From assembly GCA_025769875.1 (NCBI GenBank), contig JAGFNK010000218.1, positions 17,801 to 81,800 of the forward strand: DNA of 64,000 nucleotides, in the 5' to 3' direction. The DNA comes from Russula earlei. Lineage: Eukaryota; Basidiomycota; Agaricomycetes; Russulales; Russulaceae. The notes under the pieces are model-generated. The model searched no databases. It had not been told where the DNA came from and saw nothing but the letters and a program-made list of their open reading frames with translations. Every line of letters starts with the position of its first letter. The first letter of the stretch is position 1. Positions 34,090 to 45,265 of this stretch are shown here, piece after piece. The position numbers and the translations under genes are program-made.

Positions 34090-35223
34090 TGATGTGATCT
34101 ACCCCCTTTTTTGGTTCGTCACTGACCCTTGTTCTTATTTTACACTCTACCCTTGTTCCCTCAGTTACCATTTCATCCCCTGATTGTGATTACTTCTTAT
34201 TGTTTCATCTTTGGTGTTTCATCTATTGTTCAATCTCTTTTTGCTACTGGGTTAGTTCTATCTATTGTTCCACATATAGTACTGTACAGCCTTGCTACAT
34301 ACTGTTAGGATTCTTGTGTCTCCTCATTGTCATCCACTTACCTATGCTCTGCTGACTCATTTCTGTTTACTCATATGAGTTTATTCATCTGTCTTAGTGA
34401 TCACTTATTGATCCACTTACTGATTGATTGGTAATGGCTTACTCACTACTTACTGATTGATGACAGATACTAGGAAAGAATGACTCACGTGTGAGTCATT
34501 TCTGACATTCTCAAATTGTGCTCTACGTATTTGGATATTACTGGTTCTCAGCTATGTGCACTCCAAGTTTTGTACGAATCGGATCAGTAGTTATGGAGAT
34601 ATCGTATAAATAGTCTGTGGTACTGAGAAGTTGAGCCTTACGCTCAACTTACTTCTTTCAAAGCAAGAAACCATCATCTTGTTTGCACTCTATACAACTC
34701 TATTGAAGAACTCTAAGTGAAAGAGGTCCTTCTCTTCTCTTACATTCATTCTTCCTGAGATAATATCAAAGGGATCGAAGTCTAGTGCTTGAACTAAATC
34801 AAGCAACTCTTTCACTAAGAGTCGGTATAAGATCAGTCCGATCTTAACACATACAGTATTTAAGTGCCTGTAGAAGCTGGGGAATGCCCCAAGCTTAGCT
34901 TTGTTTTATCACCTGTCACATCCCCTGCCCTGTACCCTCTCCCAAATCACAACTTGTTGTGCTGGCCTTTACTCTGCTTGATGTGAGCTCACCTCAGAGA
35001 ACCCTTGTGTTCCTTTTCCTCCTCTGCCTCTCTCTCACTGTCCTCCTCTTCTGTGAAGTAACCAGAAGATTGATTCTGTCTGCAGACTAGTCATTAGTCT
35101 TGAGACACTAAACCCTTGAACCAGTCTCCCTGAGCCAGCCCCCATTGAACCACTGAGCCAAGTCCAGGGACTTGGCCCCACTTCACCCTGAGCTAATGCT
35201 CTAACAGCTGCAATGCTGTAACA
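34090..35223 (+). mobile_element. Solo LTR, family L3, in hAT-2, interrupted by L4
   Basis: Starts TGATGTGATC and ends GCTGTAACA, with duplication ATCTG at 34085-34089 and 35224-35228. Without L4 it is about 582 bp. The promoter box ACAGTATTTAAG at about 34853-34864 gives plus sense. Confidence 0.9.
34303..34849 (+). mobile_element. Solo LTR, family L4 (547 bp), nested in L3
   Basis: Starts TGTTAGGATTC and ends CGATCTTAACA, with duplication CATAC at 34298-34302 and 34850-34854. A GTATAAATAG box at about 34604-34613 marks the promoter. Size and ends resemble Copia LTRs (inference). Confidence 0.93.
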
Positions 35224-35307
35224 ATCTGCAAGTGAGCTCCACACATGCAGTCATTTTGTCAATTCCCCATCAGACACTGCACCCATCCTTGGTGTCAAGA
35301 CCAAGGA

Positions 35308-37102
35308 TGTCAAGACTCACTGTTGAACAATCCAGTTCAAGAGCAAGGGATAAGTTCAAAGACAAGTCAATAGATGTTGAGAACTGCATGAGCAAGGAGG
35401 AGGGTCCAAAGCAGTACCAGGTACCAGAGAGGTATGGTTACTGGTAGTATCAAGAAGTTATGCAGGGAGGAGGCCAGAGTGACACAAGGGGATGGTCCTA
35501 GAGGAGTATCCCAGGAGTAGAGAGTGCTGTAAACAAATGGACAGTCTGAAGACTGTCTGCTACTTTATTGAGCACTTATATACTAAAAGGGAGCTGCTAA
35601 ATAGGGAACAAGTCATAACCTTGTTATCAAGCACAATAGATGGATGAGTAAGAAGTCGGGGTATGCTTAGTGAGCATGCTCAGTCATGCTCAGTAAGCTG
35701 CTGAGTAAGGAGGCTCCTAATGATGAGTAAGGGCCTTCAGAGTCCACATGTTCACTGCTTAGTGCACATGCAAAGCATCTGATTCATTTACTGTTAGTTA
35801 GTTTAGGGCTGGTCATTTGGGGACTTGGGGTATTTGTCAGTGGAATAGTGTTGCCTATAAGGCTCCTTATATAGTTCTATTAGGGTCCTTAGAGTCGACC
35901 CTAATACTTCTATTAAGGTCCTTAGTATTGCCTTATAGTTCATTCTGAGGTTATTAGTGTCAAGACACATACTGCTGATCACTAAGGACTCAGGAGCAGG
36001 TGGGCAAGGGTCGGAACAGATGGTACACAGCGAAGGTGGTGTTGAACAAGAGGATGAGCCAAACGACAAGGAGGTACCAGATGGGGACTGGTAGATGTTG
36101 CAAGAGACAGAGGCGAAGGCTGGAGGCCAGTGTAGCGAGGGCTTTAAACAAGGCGGTCATAGAAGAGTACCTTGGAGGTGAGGGGAATCTTTAGACTGAG
36201 CGGTCACAGGGGAGTACCCAGGAAAATGAGAGTATTGCAAATGGACAGTCTGACGACTGCCATGCTTCATTGGGGCTTATATACAGTGTACAAGGTCAAT
36301 TACAAAGAACTGGAACTATTCTAGACCCTTTGGTACCATCCAATAGGACTACAGAGGCATAAACTTGCTTGTGTCAAGTTTCAGGCTTACTGAGTGTATT
36401 ACTGATCATTGTGGAGCAATGACATCATTATAATGTCACTGTGGAGCACTTAGTGAGCCTATGAGGTCACTGTGGAGTTGCTCAGTCAGCCATGATGTCA
36501 TTGGAGCCTTGATGACATCAGATGAGTTATGCAACAGTTTCTAAGAGTTTGTGTTGCTGTTTTGGGTTCTTGGTGGCTGGGTGACCATGTGGCTTCCACG
36601 TGATGATTACCCGATTAGGAAACGGGTGCCTGGTCGTGTTATAGTGCCTTTGCAATAGCAATATCTTGTACCGCAGGAGGGATAGCCCAGGAAATGAAAG
36701 GGAGTTGGCAATGCAAAGTGAGAGAGGTCTCTCTTGAGTGAAATAGGACAATCTTCAGCCAGGACCTGGCCTTGGTTCGTAACAATTAGAGTTAGTCTAA
36801 TAACGTGTTATAGGGCCTATAGTATCTTTGCTAGTGCCGGTAGTAGAGCACCTTGGGTCATCCTCAAGGGTCCTTAGGAAGCCTATAATACTGTCTTATA
36901 CTGCTAGCAGGGTTGCCACTAAGTAGGGCTTGCTGTATGTCAATTGTGCCTAGAATCAATTGCACAACAATGTGCACACAATATTGTGGACACCTCTACT
37001 CACCCCTTTTGCCCATGTGAACAGGGTGGCATCATAGACGCTGGGTTTCCTCTAATAAGGAAGGGTCCTTCAAGGGCCCTCTCAGGGAAATGGTTCATGA
37101 CA
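35308..37102 (-). mobile_element. Solo LTR, family L1, in hAT-2, interrupted by L2
   Basis: Plus-strand ends TGTCAAGACTC and GTTCATGACA, duplication AAGGA at 35303-35307 and 37103-37107. Removing it restores the hAT-2 frame 'GVKTKDINDEPKDKSY'. Net length about 963 bp after removing the nested L2. Confidence 0.94.
35958..36784 (-). mobile_element. Solo LTR, family L2 (827 bp), nested in L1
   Basis: Plus-strand ends TGTCAAGACACATAC and GTTCGTAACA, duplication ATTAG at 35953-35957 and 36785-36789. Full length and little decayed. Confidence 0.95.
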
Positions 37103-39096
37103 AAGGATATCAATGATGAGCCAAAGGACAAATCATACTGACCACCAAAACATAGCCATGTGCTGGATTATGAGGCACCAGAATATATATACACTAGTGA
37201 TGGGGAAGAGGTTACTAGCAAGACTGAGTTTGGCCATGAACTGGTAGGTGGAGACAAAAACACTTCAAGGGCTGGTGATCTATTCCAATGCCTATTAGCA
37301 AGAGAAAAGGGAAGAGAAACGAAAGCACAAGGCTGATAACCAACCAAAAGGACAGCCACTGAAAAAGAAAATTCCAGAAAACAAGACAGCACACAGTACA
37401 CCACAGGAAGAGCTTGTTGATATAATTTCTGGTGATTAGTCAGATGGGAGAAAGGTGTCGAGGGGTGTGAAACCAAGGGAGGAGCAAAGATCTGCATGCC
37501 ATGGTCCTGGAAACACAAGCATGCAACACTTTCATGATCCTATTGCTATAGTGGAGAGGTTGGGCCAAAAGTGTTGGGAATTTCAGTGTTGCTTCTGTCA
37601 TCGGTATGTCAGAAACCATATAGAGAGCAAACAGGGATGCTTACCACCAGTCAAACAGTACACACACCTTCCCAAGGACTGTTAATGGTGTGGATATAAC
37701 TTTTGATATGGAACCAAAGCTGCCAAAACTACAAAATCTTGCTGGGAACGTAATAGAATGTAAAGGAGCAAAAGATGACAAGAAAAATGATGAACCAACC
37801 AGTGAGGAACAAATTCACATGAAACATAGTGCTGAGATGATGGAGGCTTACTTGAAGGAGGGAAAGCTGAATCCAGAGGTTGTTGCCACATATAAAGGGT
37901 TTCTTTGCATCTTTTTGGCCTGGATCTTTGACAAGAGTCTTCCATGGACCACTGGAGAAGCACCAATTCTTCAGATGTTATTCAGATATCATATCAGCTG
38001 CCCTCAGATACAACAGTCCATAACCAGCTAGTGTACATCTTTGAGGAGCTGAATGGAAAAGTTGTTTGTGAATTTGCAGTGGGTATTTCTTTCCAGAAAA
38101 GCTCTATTTCTCATTCCCTGAGTCCTTCTAGGCAGTCAAATACAAGATTGCCTATGCAACTGATATGTGGACTATACCACAGATGGTGTATACATTTTGC
38201 ATGTTCAGTTGGGTGTTTCATCAATGATGACTGGGAAGTCATTGAGTGTGTGATCAATTTCAAGGCTCTTGAGGATAAAGAGCATGAAGGGTTGTATGTC
38301 AGTAAGGTGTTTGTTGATGGCACATGCAACATTGGTAGTCTTGATAAGATAAGTCTAACATATGTCTCTAGTCATGGCAGCAGCTTACCTTGATCCACAC
38401 TGCATCAGCATCTCTACTGACAATGCCTCTGTCAATGATGTTATTATTTCGACTGTTGCTTGCATTCTTTTGGCTAAATATGGGATACCTCAGTCACCCA
38501 ACTTACACATTCACTGCATTTGCCACATTGTCAATCTTGTGGTTCAAGCCATACTTGCTGCACTCAGAGAAGCAGACAATCCTGGTGAAGTTGATCATTA
38601 TACTCTCAATAAGGAACAGCCATTACATCTTGACATCAACACAGACCCTGATCAGATTGAGTTGGACAGTGAAGAATTTCAGGATGAGGTGGAGGACGAT
38701 GAAGACAACATCACACTGGAGGAAGAAGAGAAGGTGAAGGCTACAAAGAATCCACTATCAAAGGTATGTGCCTCAACATTATCATATTTCAGCATACTAA
38801 TGTCCATGTTAGCTATGCTACATCATGAACAAAATTGTTTTGTCACCCCAGTAGTGAAAGAAATTTTGGAAATGTGCAGGCTCAGTCTATCACAAAAGGA
38901 ACAAGGAGAAAAAGGACAAGCAAGAGGCCTTGGCAGTTGTCTGAGATGTTTGCACATGTTGGAATTATACACATGCAATGATTCATCAAGCTGAGCTCCT
39001 ACATGAAGTCAGTCTTAACCAAACTGTGTGCATCTATGACATCTAATATTTTCCTTTTGCAGACTATTGATGACTGGGTATTCAACATCAGTAAAG

Positions 39097-39650
39097 ATGG
39101 ATTTTAGTTTCCGTTGGTTTCTCACCTCAGGAAACCAAAAAAATCCAGCAGAAACCGGGAAACCAGGAGACTGGGAAACCCATGTCTGGTTTCCCAGAAA
39201 CAACCTGAGAGTATCTTTCATGGAAACCTAAGAAACTAACAGAAACCTGTTGAAAGTATGGAAACTGGTAGAACTATAGTATAGTAGGAAAAAAATCACT
39301 GAAAATGGTCAGAAATAGGGTATACATTGTTTCTACATGTAATTGGAAGTTGATTTGAGCTGGTATGGATCTAAGCCTTGAGGGGACTCTCAGGTATATA
39401 CAGATCAGCATGGAATGCAGATATCATCGAGGCATCAGCACGATGAAGGGATTCATCATCACCATTGTTGTCTGCACATTCCAGTGCAAGGTGCCAGCGT
39501 CACTCACTCAGACAGTTGATGTGACCATAGAAAACTTGAATTGTTTTCCAGTGTGCTTCATGATGTCTACCAGGTTTCCCAGTTTCTGGGTTTTTGGTTT
39601 CCGGAAACTGGGAAACCAGCGGAAACCAACGAAAACCTGGGAATTTTTTT
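39097..39650. mobile_element. Non-autonomous element with GGTTTCC subterminal repeats
   Basis: Both ends are packed with GGTTTCC/GGGAAACC units in opposite orientation, and GTTTCCGTTGGTTTC near 39105 faces its imperfect complement near 39620-39640. This layout mimics hAT-1's subterminal repeats. It sits in an exon-intron region of hAT-2. I could not find a clean target duplication, so the ends are approximate. Confidence 0.6.
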
Positions 39651-40128
39651 TGTGGTTTGCTGATGAAGACACCCAGTCTGCAAACACTATTGTTGGATGA
39701 CAACAAATGGAAGACTTTTTTGACATTCTAGAGGTATGGTCTACAACATTGTCATTATGTCTTTCCCTAATCATATTTACTGTGGCAACAGCCATTCACA
39801 GAGGTGACCCTACAGATGTTGCACAGCCAAGTCCCCACAATTCTGTTTGTATTACCACTTTATCAGAAGATGGAAAAGCACCTTGAGGCCATCTCAATTT
39901 CCTGGAAGCACTCATTCAAGATACAGCAAGCTGCTGAACAGGGCCTTGCAAAGCTTAGGAAGTACCCTATCCCCACAAAACTGCACCACTCTTATATCCT
40001 TGGGACTGGTAAGTGTTGTCCTCTCAACCTGAAGTGCAAATATCATATTTTCATAGTTTTACATCCATGTTTGCAGAGCCAGTGGTTTGCAGCCCCCACA
40101 GATCCAGATGATGTTGCTGCACAAGAGG

Positions 40129-40599
40129 TGTCAAGACTCACTGTTGAACAATCCTGTTCAAGAGCAAGGGGAAAGCTTGAAGATGAGTCAGTAGATGTCT
40201 AGAATGGCATGGGCAAGGAGGAGAGTCCAGAGCAGTATCAAATACCAAAGGGGTATTGTTACTGGTAGCACAGAGAAGTTATGCAGAGAAGAAGCCAGTG
40301 TAACACAAGGGGATGGTCCTTAAAGGAGTATCCCAGGGAAGAGAGTGCCACAAACAAATGGACAGTCTGGAGACTGTCTGGTACTTTATTGAGTGCTTAT
40401 ATACTACAAGAGAACTACTGAATAAGGAACAAGTCATAACCTTGTTATCAAGCACAATAGCTGAATGAGTAAGGCACCTGGGGGTGCTTGGTAAGCATGC
40501 TCAGTCATACTTAGTCACTTGCTGGGTAAGGAGGCCTTCAGTGATGAGTAATGGTCCTTGGAGTCCATGTGATCATTGTATAGAGCTCATGTGAACTAC
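40129..40599 (-). mobile_element. Truncated LTR, family L1
   Basis: Begins TGTCAAGACTC right after the hAT-2 codons 'DPDDVAAQE' and follows L1 as far as about 40590, including the TATATAAGC-type promoter. The distal half is missing; a TA-MITE follows. Confidence 0.85.
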
Positions 40600-40601
40600 T
40601 A

Positions 40602-41194
40602 TCACCTATGGGGAACTCGCCATTCCACTACCATCTCGCCAGTCACAAATGTCATGAAAGTAACAGACATGTAACACATGCCAAATTAAAGTCCACCCGG
40701 GATGAATGTAGGGAAAACAGTTGTAATGGAGTAGCATTATTGAGTGAAATCCAGGACTTGCTATGTACAGAATGCGGTGCTCACATCATGGGCCAGTGCT
40801 GCACGAGTAAAAGTAAAGGATCAATATATATCATTGTTATAGCTGCCTGTAGCCGCTGCTCATACATATGGTCTTGTGCTGACTGCCTGTAACATGGCAT
40901 TAAGAGGATAAAATAAAACAGCAGTGACCAGACTCCTCCAAGTCAGCATACGGTGATCACCCAGCTGGAATCAAACTCCGCACTCCGCCATGACAGAAGG
41001 TGTGATGCAGGTGTGACCCCCAGCCAAAATACTACTCGAAAACCACTCAATGGACCTCCATTTTTCTTTGCTAGAATGACATTAATGGCACTCAATAGTA
41101 TAACTACAAAGTTTTAAATGGAGTTGTTTGAGCAGATACAGGGGAAAATGAAATCGGCGAGATGGTAGTGGAATGGCAAGTTCCCCATAGGTGA
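40602..41194. mobile_element. 593-bp TA-flanked MITE with 41-bp TIRs
   Basis: The left end TCACCTATGGGGAACTCGCC and the right end (its complement, with one or two changes over 41 bp) are bounded by TA at 40600-40601 and 41195-41196. No coding capacity. On its minus strand near 40960-40995 is a TTTGATTCC stretch resembling a tRNA T-arm. TA flanks suggest Tc1/mariner or pogo mobilisation. Confidence 0.75.
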
Positions 41195-41365
41195 TAGTAT
41201 ATGGCTCATTTGCTGTACTTTACGCTTACTAATATAGTCAGTAAATCTCATTGGCTCTTCTTTGGAGGCTGAGGCATGTGAATTTCTATTTTGGGAGTCT
41301 CCAGGTTGAGTTTTCATTTCATGTGTTGAGTGGTTATAAGGGTTGAACCACTTTACTGTGGTAAA

Positions 41366-41672
41366 GGCTGAGTAGCTCAGTGGCCATGAGCACTTGGTCC
41401 AGTTGGTTAGAGGTCCTGGATTCAATCCTGGCAGTGGGCTATCTTTCAAGGCAACTTGGAGCTGAACTTGGCACCATTGTCTTGTAAGTGTATAATGCTT
41501 GTTGTTTAGTCCCCTTTCCACAGAAGGCCATAGCTGGCTTCTGTATCAAGGGTCTTGGGTTCAATCCTTTGTAATGGACTATTATGTGAGATATAACTGG
41601 AGTCAATCTTGGCACCATTGTCTTGCTGGTTAATAGTTGTATGCATTCCTTGTTAAGTCCCTTTGAAGTTCC
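41366..41672 (+). repeat. Dimeric tRNA-like (SINE-type) repeat
   Basis: Unit 1 has a pol III A box (TAGCTCAGTGG, 41373-41383) and B box (GGATTCAATCC, 41418-41428) at tRNA-like spacing. Unit 2 (from about 41516) has TAGCTGG and GGGTTCAATCC (about 41558-41568). Both units share the tail CTTGGCACCATTGTCTTG. It does not fold as a functional tRNA. Origin as a tRNA-derived SINE is an inference. Confidence 0.5.
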
Positions 41673-42001
41673 CTTAATGGAATGGACTCTTTGAGAGCAT
41701 TCATGACAAGAGGAAGCTGTCAGAACCACCAAGGATGTTTTCAAATATATTGCTGAGACTTACCTCAAGACACCAACATCAATCGCTCTGCCTGTTGTCC
41801 CCAGACCAGTTGTGAAACCTGTAGTGAAGATGCCATCATTTCTTGCCAGTGCATGCTCTTTTCAGTGACTGACTACTGCAGCTACAACAATACCAATCTT
41901 GAAGTGCACTCCATGTGAAGAACTGGCTGATGAATTGACCAGGTATTTTAACTTTGAAGTGGCCCTGATTGAGAGGGAAGAAGGAGAGAGGGATGAGCCA
42001 T

Positions 42002-43236
42002 TAGGGATGTGCCCGGCCCGGCCTCAGGCCGTGAGCCGGGCCAAGCCAGGCCGAAATAGGCTGGGCTGAGCCAGGCCAAAGTGACGGCTTCGTGACGGCT
42101 TTGGCCCGGCCTGTGATTTGAAAAGCCAAAGCCGGGCCGTCAAGCCCCAGCTTTGATCATTTGAGTAATCATCAAACTTTAATTTATCAACTTAACACAC
42201 CATTGTTCCCTGTCGTTTTTCATCGTCGTATCTGTGCTTCCCTCTCAACCTTCCTATTTGCTTGAGGCAAGTACATGTACAATGTAAGCCTTGGTGGCCT
42301 ATATGTCAATGTGCAATGCTCAGTTGCGTTGGTTGCTTGTAATCCCTTTCCTCAGTCTTAGATCACTTCGTCCCGCAGCGTACCATGTTGTACACTGGAC
42401 TTCACTCATTCCACATGTATAATCTATGCTCTTACTATGCCTCATCATGCTCTCCAGAACATAACGACTCCATAATATATTTGATATTTAAATACAAAAG
42501 TGCTATTCTAAAGTCCTCCTACTGCGAATCCACGAGCGCGAGGCGATGCGGCGATGATGTCGGGGGCGAGACGCTATGGGCAGCGAGCCCTCGAATAGGG
42601 CGGCAATGACGATGGGTGAGGCGCTGTGGGCAACGAGCCCTTGGGTAAGGCGATGGTGACGATGTCAAATGTGTCATACGGGTCCGTGCGTAGATGTGTG
42701 GCGGACGCGAGGACGATGCTTGAGGGACAGTCTTGGGAGGGCACGAGGCGCAGCCGGACGGCGATGGCGTCGTGCCGTAGGTCGAAGTGTGGGGAGGAGC
42801 CGTGCTCCAACTTGAAGACCAAAGGGATGAAGGCGTTGAGCGGCAAGGCGAGTGACGTCGACGGCGATCGAATTGAGCCGTTGTCGTAGTCTGCTGACAT
42901 GAAGTGGGCAACGCGGTGGGGATGATGTCGAGAGTGGGAACGCGAGGAAAGGAGAGTGAGGTGAAAGGAATGACGATAGTTGGAAGGAGGGATGTGAGTG
43001 GGATGAAAGACGAAGGGAAAGTGAACGCATGGCGCGCAAGGCCTGGTACAAGTCATGTGGCCAGCGGGCTCACATACAGAAATCTTACGTACAAAAGCCG
43101 TGGCCTAGGCCGGGCCAAGCCGGAGCCAAGCCGGGGTTGACAGCTTTGGCCCGGCCTGGGGTTTTAGAAAGCCAAAGCCACCTCGGGCCGATCCAAAGCC
43201 GGGGCTTTCAGGCCAAGCCGGGCCGGAAAAACCCTA
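42002..43236 (+). mobile_element. hAT-1-type non-autonomous element carrying a captured segment
   Basis: Has hAT-1 termini (TAGGGATGTGCCCGGCCC at the left, complement of TAGGGTTTTTCCGGCCC at the right) and a perfect 8-bp duplication TGAGCCAT (41994-42001 and 43237-43244). The first ~310 bp match hAT-1's transposase-side end and the last ~160 bp its other end. The transposase is replaced by 42310-43077, of which 42490-43065 is shared with the long-TIR element at 29916-31480. It inserted into hAT-2's coding sequence. Confidence 0.92.
42490..43065. repeat. Captured segment, copy 2 (shared with 30568-31050)
   Basis: GC-rich and still CpG-rich. Minus-strand reading gives 'LPLNAFIPLVFKLEHGSSPH' and 'PYPRARCPQRL'-like peptide. 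A tandem ~60-bp partial duplication (AGACGCTATGGGCAGCGAGCC / AGGCGCTGTGGGCAACGAGC units at about 42565 and 42620) is seen only here. Confidence 0.7.
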
Positions 43237-43293
43237 TGAGCCATTGGTTCAAGAGGTTTTGTTGAATCCACTCCTGTGGTGGAAGGTGAGTAC

Positions 43294-43681
43294 TGTTGCA
43301 CAGCATAGAGCACAGCTAACAGGCTAAGCAACCCACCTTAGAGGTTGTGCTAAATGCTCAAGTGATATTGGGGTGTAGAGTGATGTGTATACTTGTCTAC
43401 ATGTAGGGTATTTATACCTCTATGACCCAGGGCTGTTCCTAAGTCCAAAAGAGGTGACTACAGGTGTCCACTATATCGCGCATTCACAGACATGTGATGT
43501 GGAAATGTTCCAGATGCTGCATAAGGCTGCATATTGTGATAGATAGTGTAGTGTACGTAACCCTAGTCCCATATGCATATCTACTGTTGTTCTGTCTAAC
43601 ATGTAATATCTATGAGCAGATCTAGAACCTTGTATGAAGGTCTTCACCTTCTTTTTGATCCATTTGGGTTCCAGTTCAACA
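43294..43681 (+). mobile_element. Solo LTR, family L10 (388 bp), in a hAT-2 intron
   Basis: Starts TGTTGCACAG and ends AGTTCAACA, duplication AGTAC at 43289-43293 and 43682-43686. A TATTTATA box near 43410 marks the promoter. Removal leaves a normal short intron (GTGAGTAC...CAG) in the hAT-2 gene. Confidence 0.9.
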
Positions 43682-44116
43682 AGTACTTCATTTACGCTTT
43701 AACACCTATATCTTTCTGATGATCTGTGTTCAGATCCACATGAGCAAATTCCCTATCATTGTGCGGATGGCTTGTGATTAACTTGCTATTCCTGCAACTA
43801 GCATCTCTGTTGAGTGAGTCTTCTCAAAATCCCAACACATTTGCAACAATCTACACAGCTCTTTGAAGGAGAAGATGATCATGATGGCACTACTGACAAA
43901 GGTTTGGAGATGGAGTGGGCTGTTTGAGATGATGCCACCAAAGACACTGCACCAAAAACATGGTGACAACAGAACAAAAAATTAGTAGTAGCACTTCAAC
44001 CATGTATATACCGTTTATTCAACCTATAGATGGTTATACTGTTTATGCAACTGTTTATGTATACTTGGCCTTCAGCAAGTAAATGTATACTAAACAGTTG
44101 GAGCCTTAGTTCTCAG

Positions 44117-44744
44117 CCTTCTTTGACATGTCAAAGATGGTGAATGACTAGCCCCAGTGTCCTACAGTCTCATCTAATCTAAACTACTGTGAAATATTGT
44201 AGGGACAATTTGCTGATAATGTTGATATTCAATCAATAGAATATCTGTCCTCAAAATAAATATCCAATGACAGTCATGACACTTTGAAATACCAATAATC
44301 AAGGTATTCTCCTATATACTGACATTTAGAGATATTTGATGTAGATTTCCCTGATGGAGAAATACTGTTGATATAGTCTTACTTTCTATATGAATGCAAC
44401 TTCAGTTGTGAATCAGTTGCAGCTGGTTGTTATAGGTTGTGGAACACTCTTATAAACCTGGTGGAGTGACAACCAGGCAGTATAAGAAAAGCATGCAACC
44501 ACAACTGGCAGTCCAGTCCATTTTAGTCCAGTTCAGTGAAGTTGCTGGCCTTTTTTCAGTCATAGGACTGAACCTGGAACCATTAATCACATCCCACATG
44601 CTGCCTGCCCCACCTCGATCACATAGCACATTTTCACTTGTTATGTCTGATATTTGTTCATCAATTTCTTTATCCTCTCCAACACAATCTTCAACACAAT
44701 ATTAAATAATGTGCGATGCAGAGTTTCTCCTCCTACAAGCCACA
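44117..44744. other. AT-rich anonymous DNA
   Basis: No gene recognised. Short open frames near 44439-44705 lack any family signal. Confidence 0.3.
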
Positions 44745-44848
44745 GCTGGCCATGGCCCAAACTTGAGCCAAGCCTGAGCCATCTAACAAAGCCCGACCTT
44801 GTCCTCCGGAAAGCCCTATGAAGCCGGACCGGGCCCTGCAAACCCCTA
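44745..44848. mobile_element. Degenerate hAT-type terminus
   Basis: GGCC/GGGCC-rich subterminal repeats end with AAACCCCTA, the complement of TAGGGGTTTGCAGGGCCC. It resembles hAT-1's end. The other end is not found. Confidence 0.5.
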
Positions 44849-45265
44849 GTCGCAGAAAAACACGATAGGAGGGATGGAAGGGAGCTTTACACTGCATTTA
44901 TAAAGTGGTATGGGACGTGTGCCTTGAGTCAGGCTTAAGACTAAAAGAGAAAAACAGGGCAAATTCAACTTGTGATGTGTGGGGTGATAGATGGCGCCAG
45001 CAATCTGTCAATACGCCCCGGCCAAGCACCGGTACGGGACGAAGGCCGTCGACACGGACGGGGGTACACGACGCCGAACCAATGACGGATTGTGACTCGG
45101 AAGATAAAAAGATCGCACGCACGAATAAGGCCACGGAGAAAGCAAAAACAGAAGAGGAAATATGAAAGAGGCCGGAACTCCGGACTTTGTACTAGTTGAG
45201 CCCTCCAGCTGACACATGGTTTCCAAGTGAGTATCGCACAGCCGAGCCAGATTCCCCAAAACCTT

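Larger units (their letters stand above)
33800..43985 (+). pseudogene. hAT-2 transposase, shredded
   Basis: The start is ATG 33800 ('MSNQHSQDNPDPKNIIPNDK'). Coding pieces lie at 33800-34089, 35224-35307, 37103-39096, about 39650-40128, about 41735-42001, 43245-43288 and 43735-43985. Recognisable parts: 'EGKLNPEVVATYKGFL' (37862), the nucleic-acid-binding block 'SPNLHIHCICHIVNLVVQAI' (38500), an acidic insert (38640-38740), 'LPLYQKMEKHLEAISISW' (39855), and the dimerisation domain 'LLWWK' then 'LAIPATSISVE*VFSKS' (43780-43840). The hAT motif DVRTRWN reads DVCTCWN and is preceded by TGA instead of CGA near 38940; VERVFS has the same Arg-to-stop change. All fit CpG decay. Confidence 0.88.
33640..44108 (+). 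mobile_element. hAT-2: hAT transposon expanded to 10.5 kb by nested insertions
   Basis: Perfect 12-bp terminal inverted repeats (TAAGGCTCCAAC at 33640-33651 and GTTGGAGCCTTA at 44097-44108) are flanked by a perfect 8-bp duplication GTTCTCAG (33632-33639 and 44109-44116). The interior encodes a plus-strand hAT transposase of a different subfamily from hAT-1. Insertions inside it: L3 (with L4), L1 (with L2), a GGTTTCC-repeat element, an L1 fragment with a TA-MITE and a tRNA-like dimer, the hAT-1-type derivative, and L10. Confidence 0.93.

Noticed and set aside
41366..41440. Functional tRNA gene
   Set aside because: A and B boxes are present but the arms do not pair into a full cloverleaf and the unit is tandemly repeated, so a SINE-type repeat is preferred.
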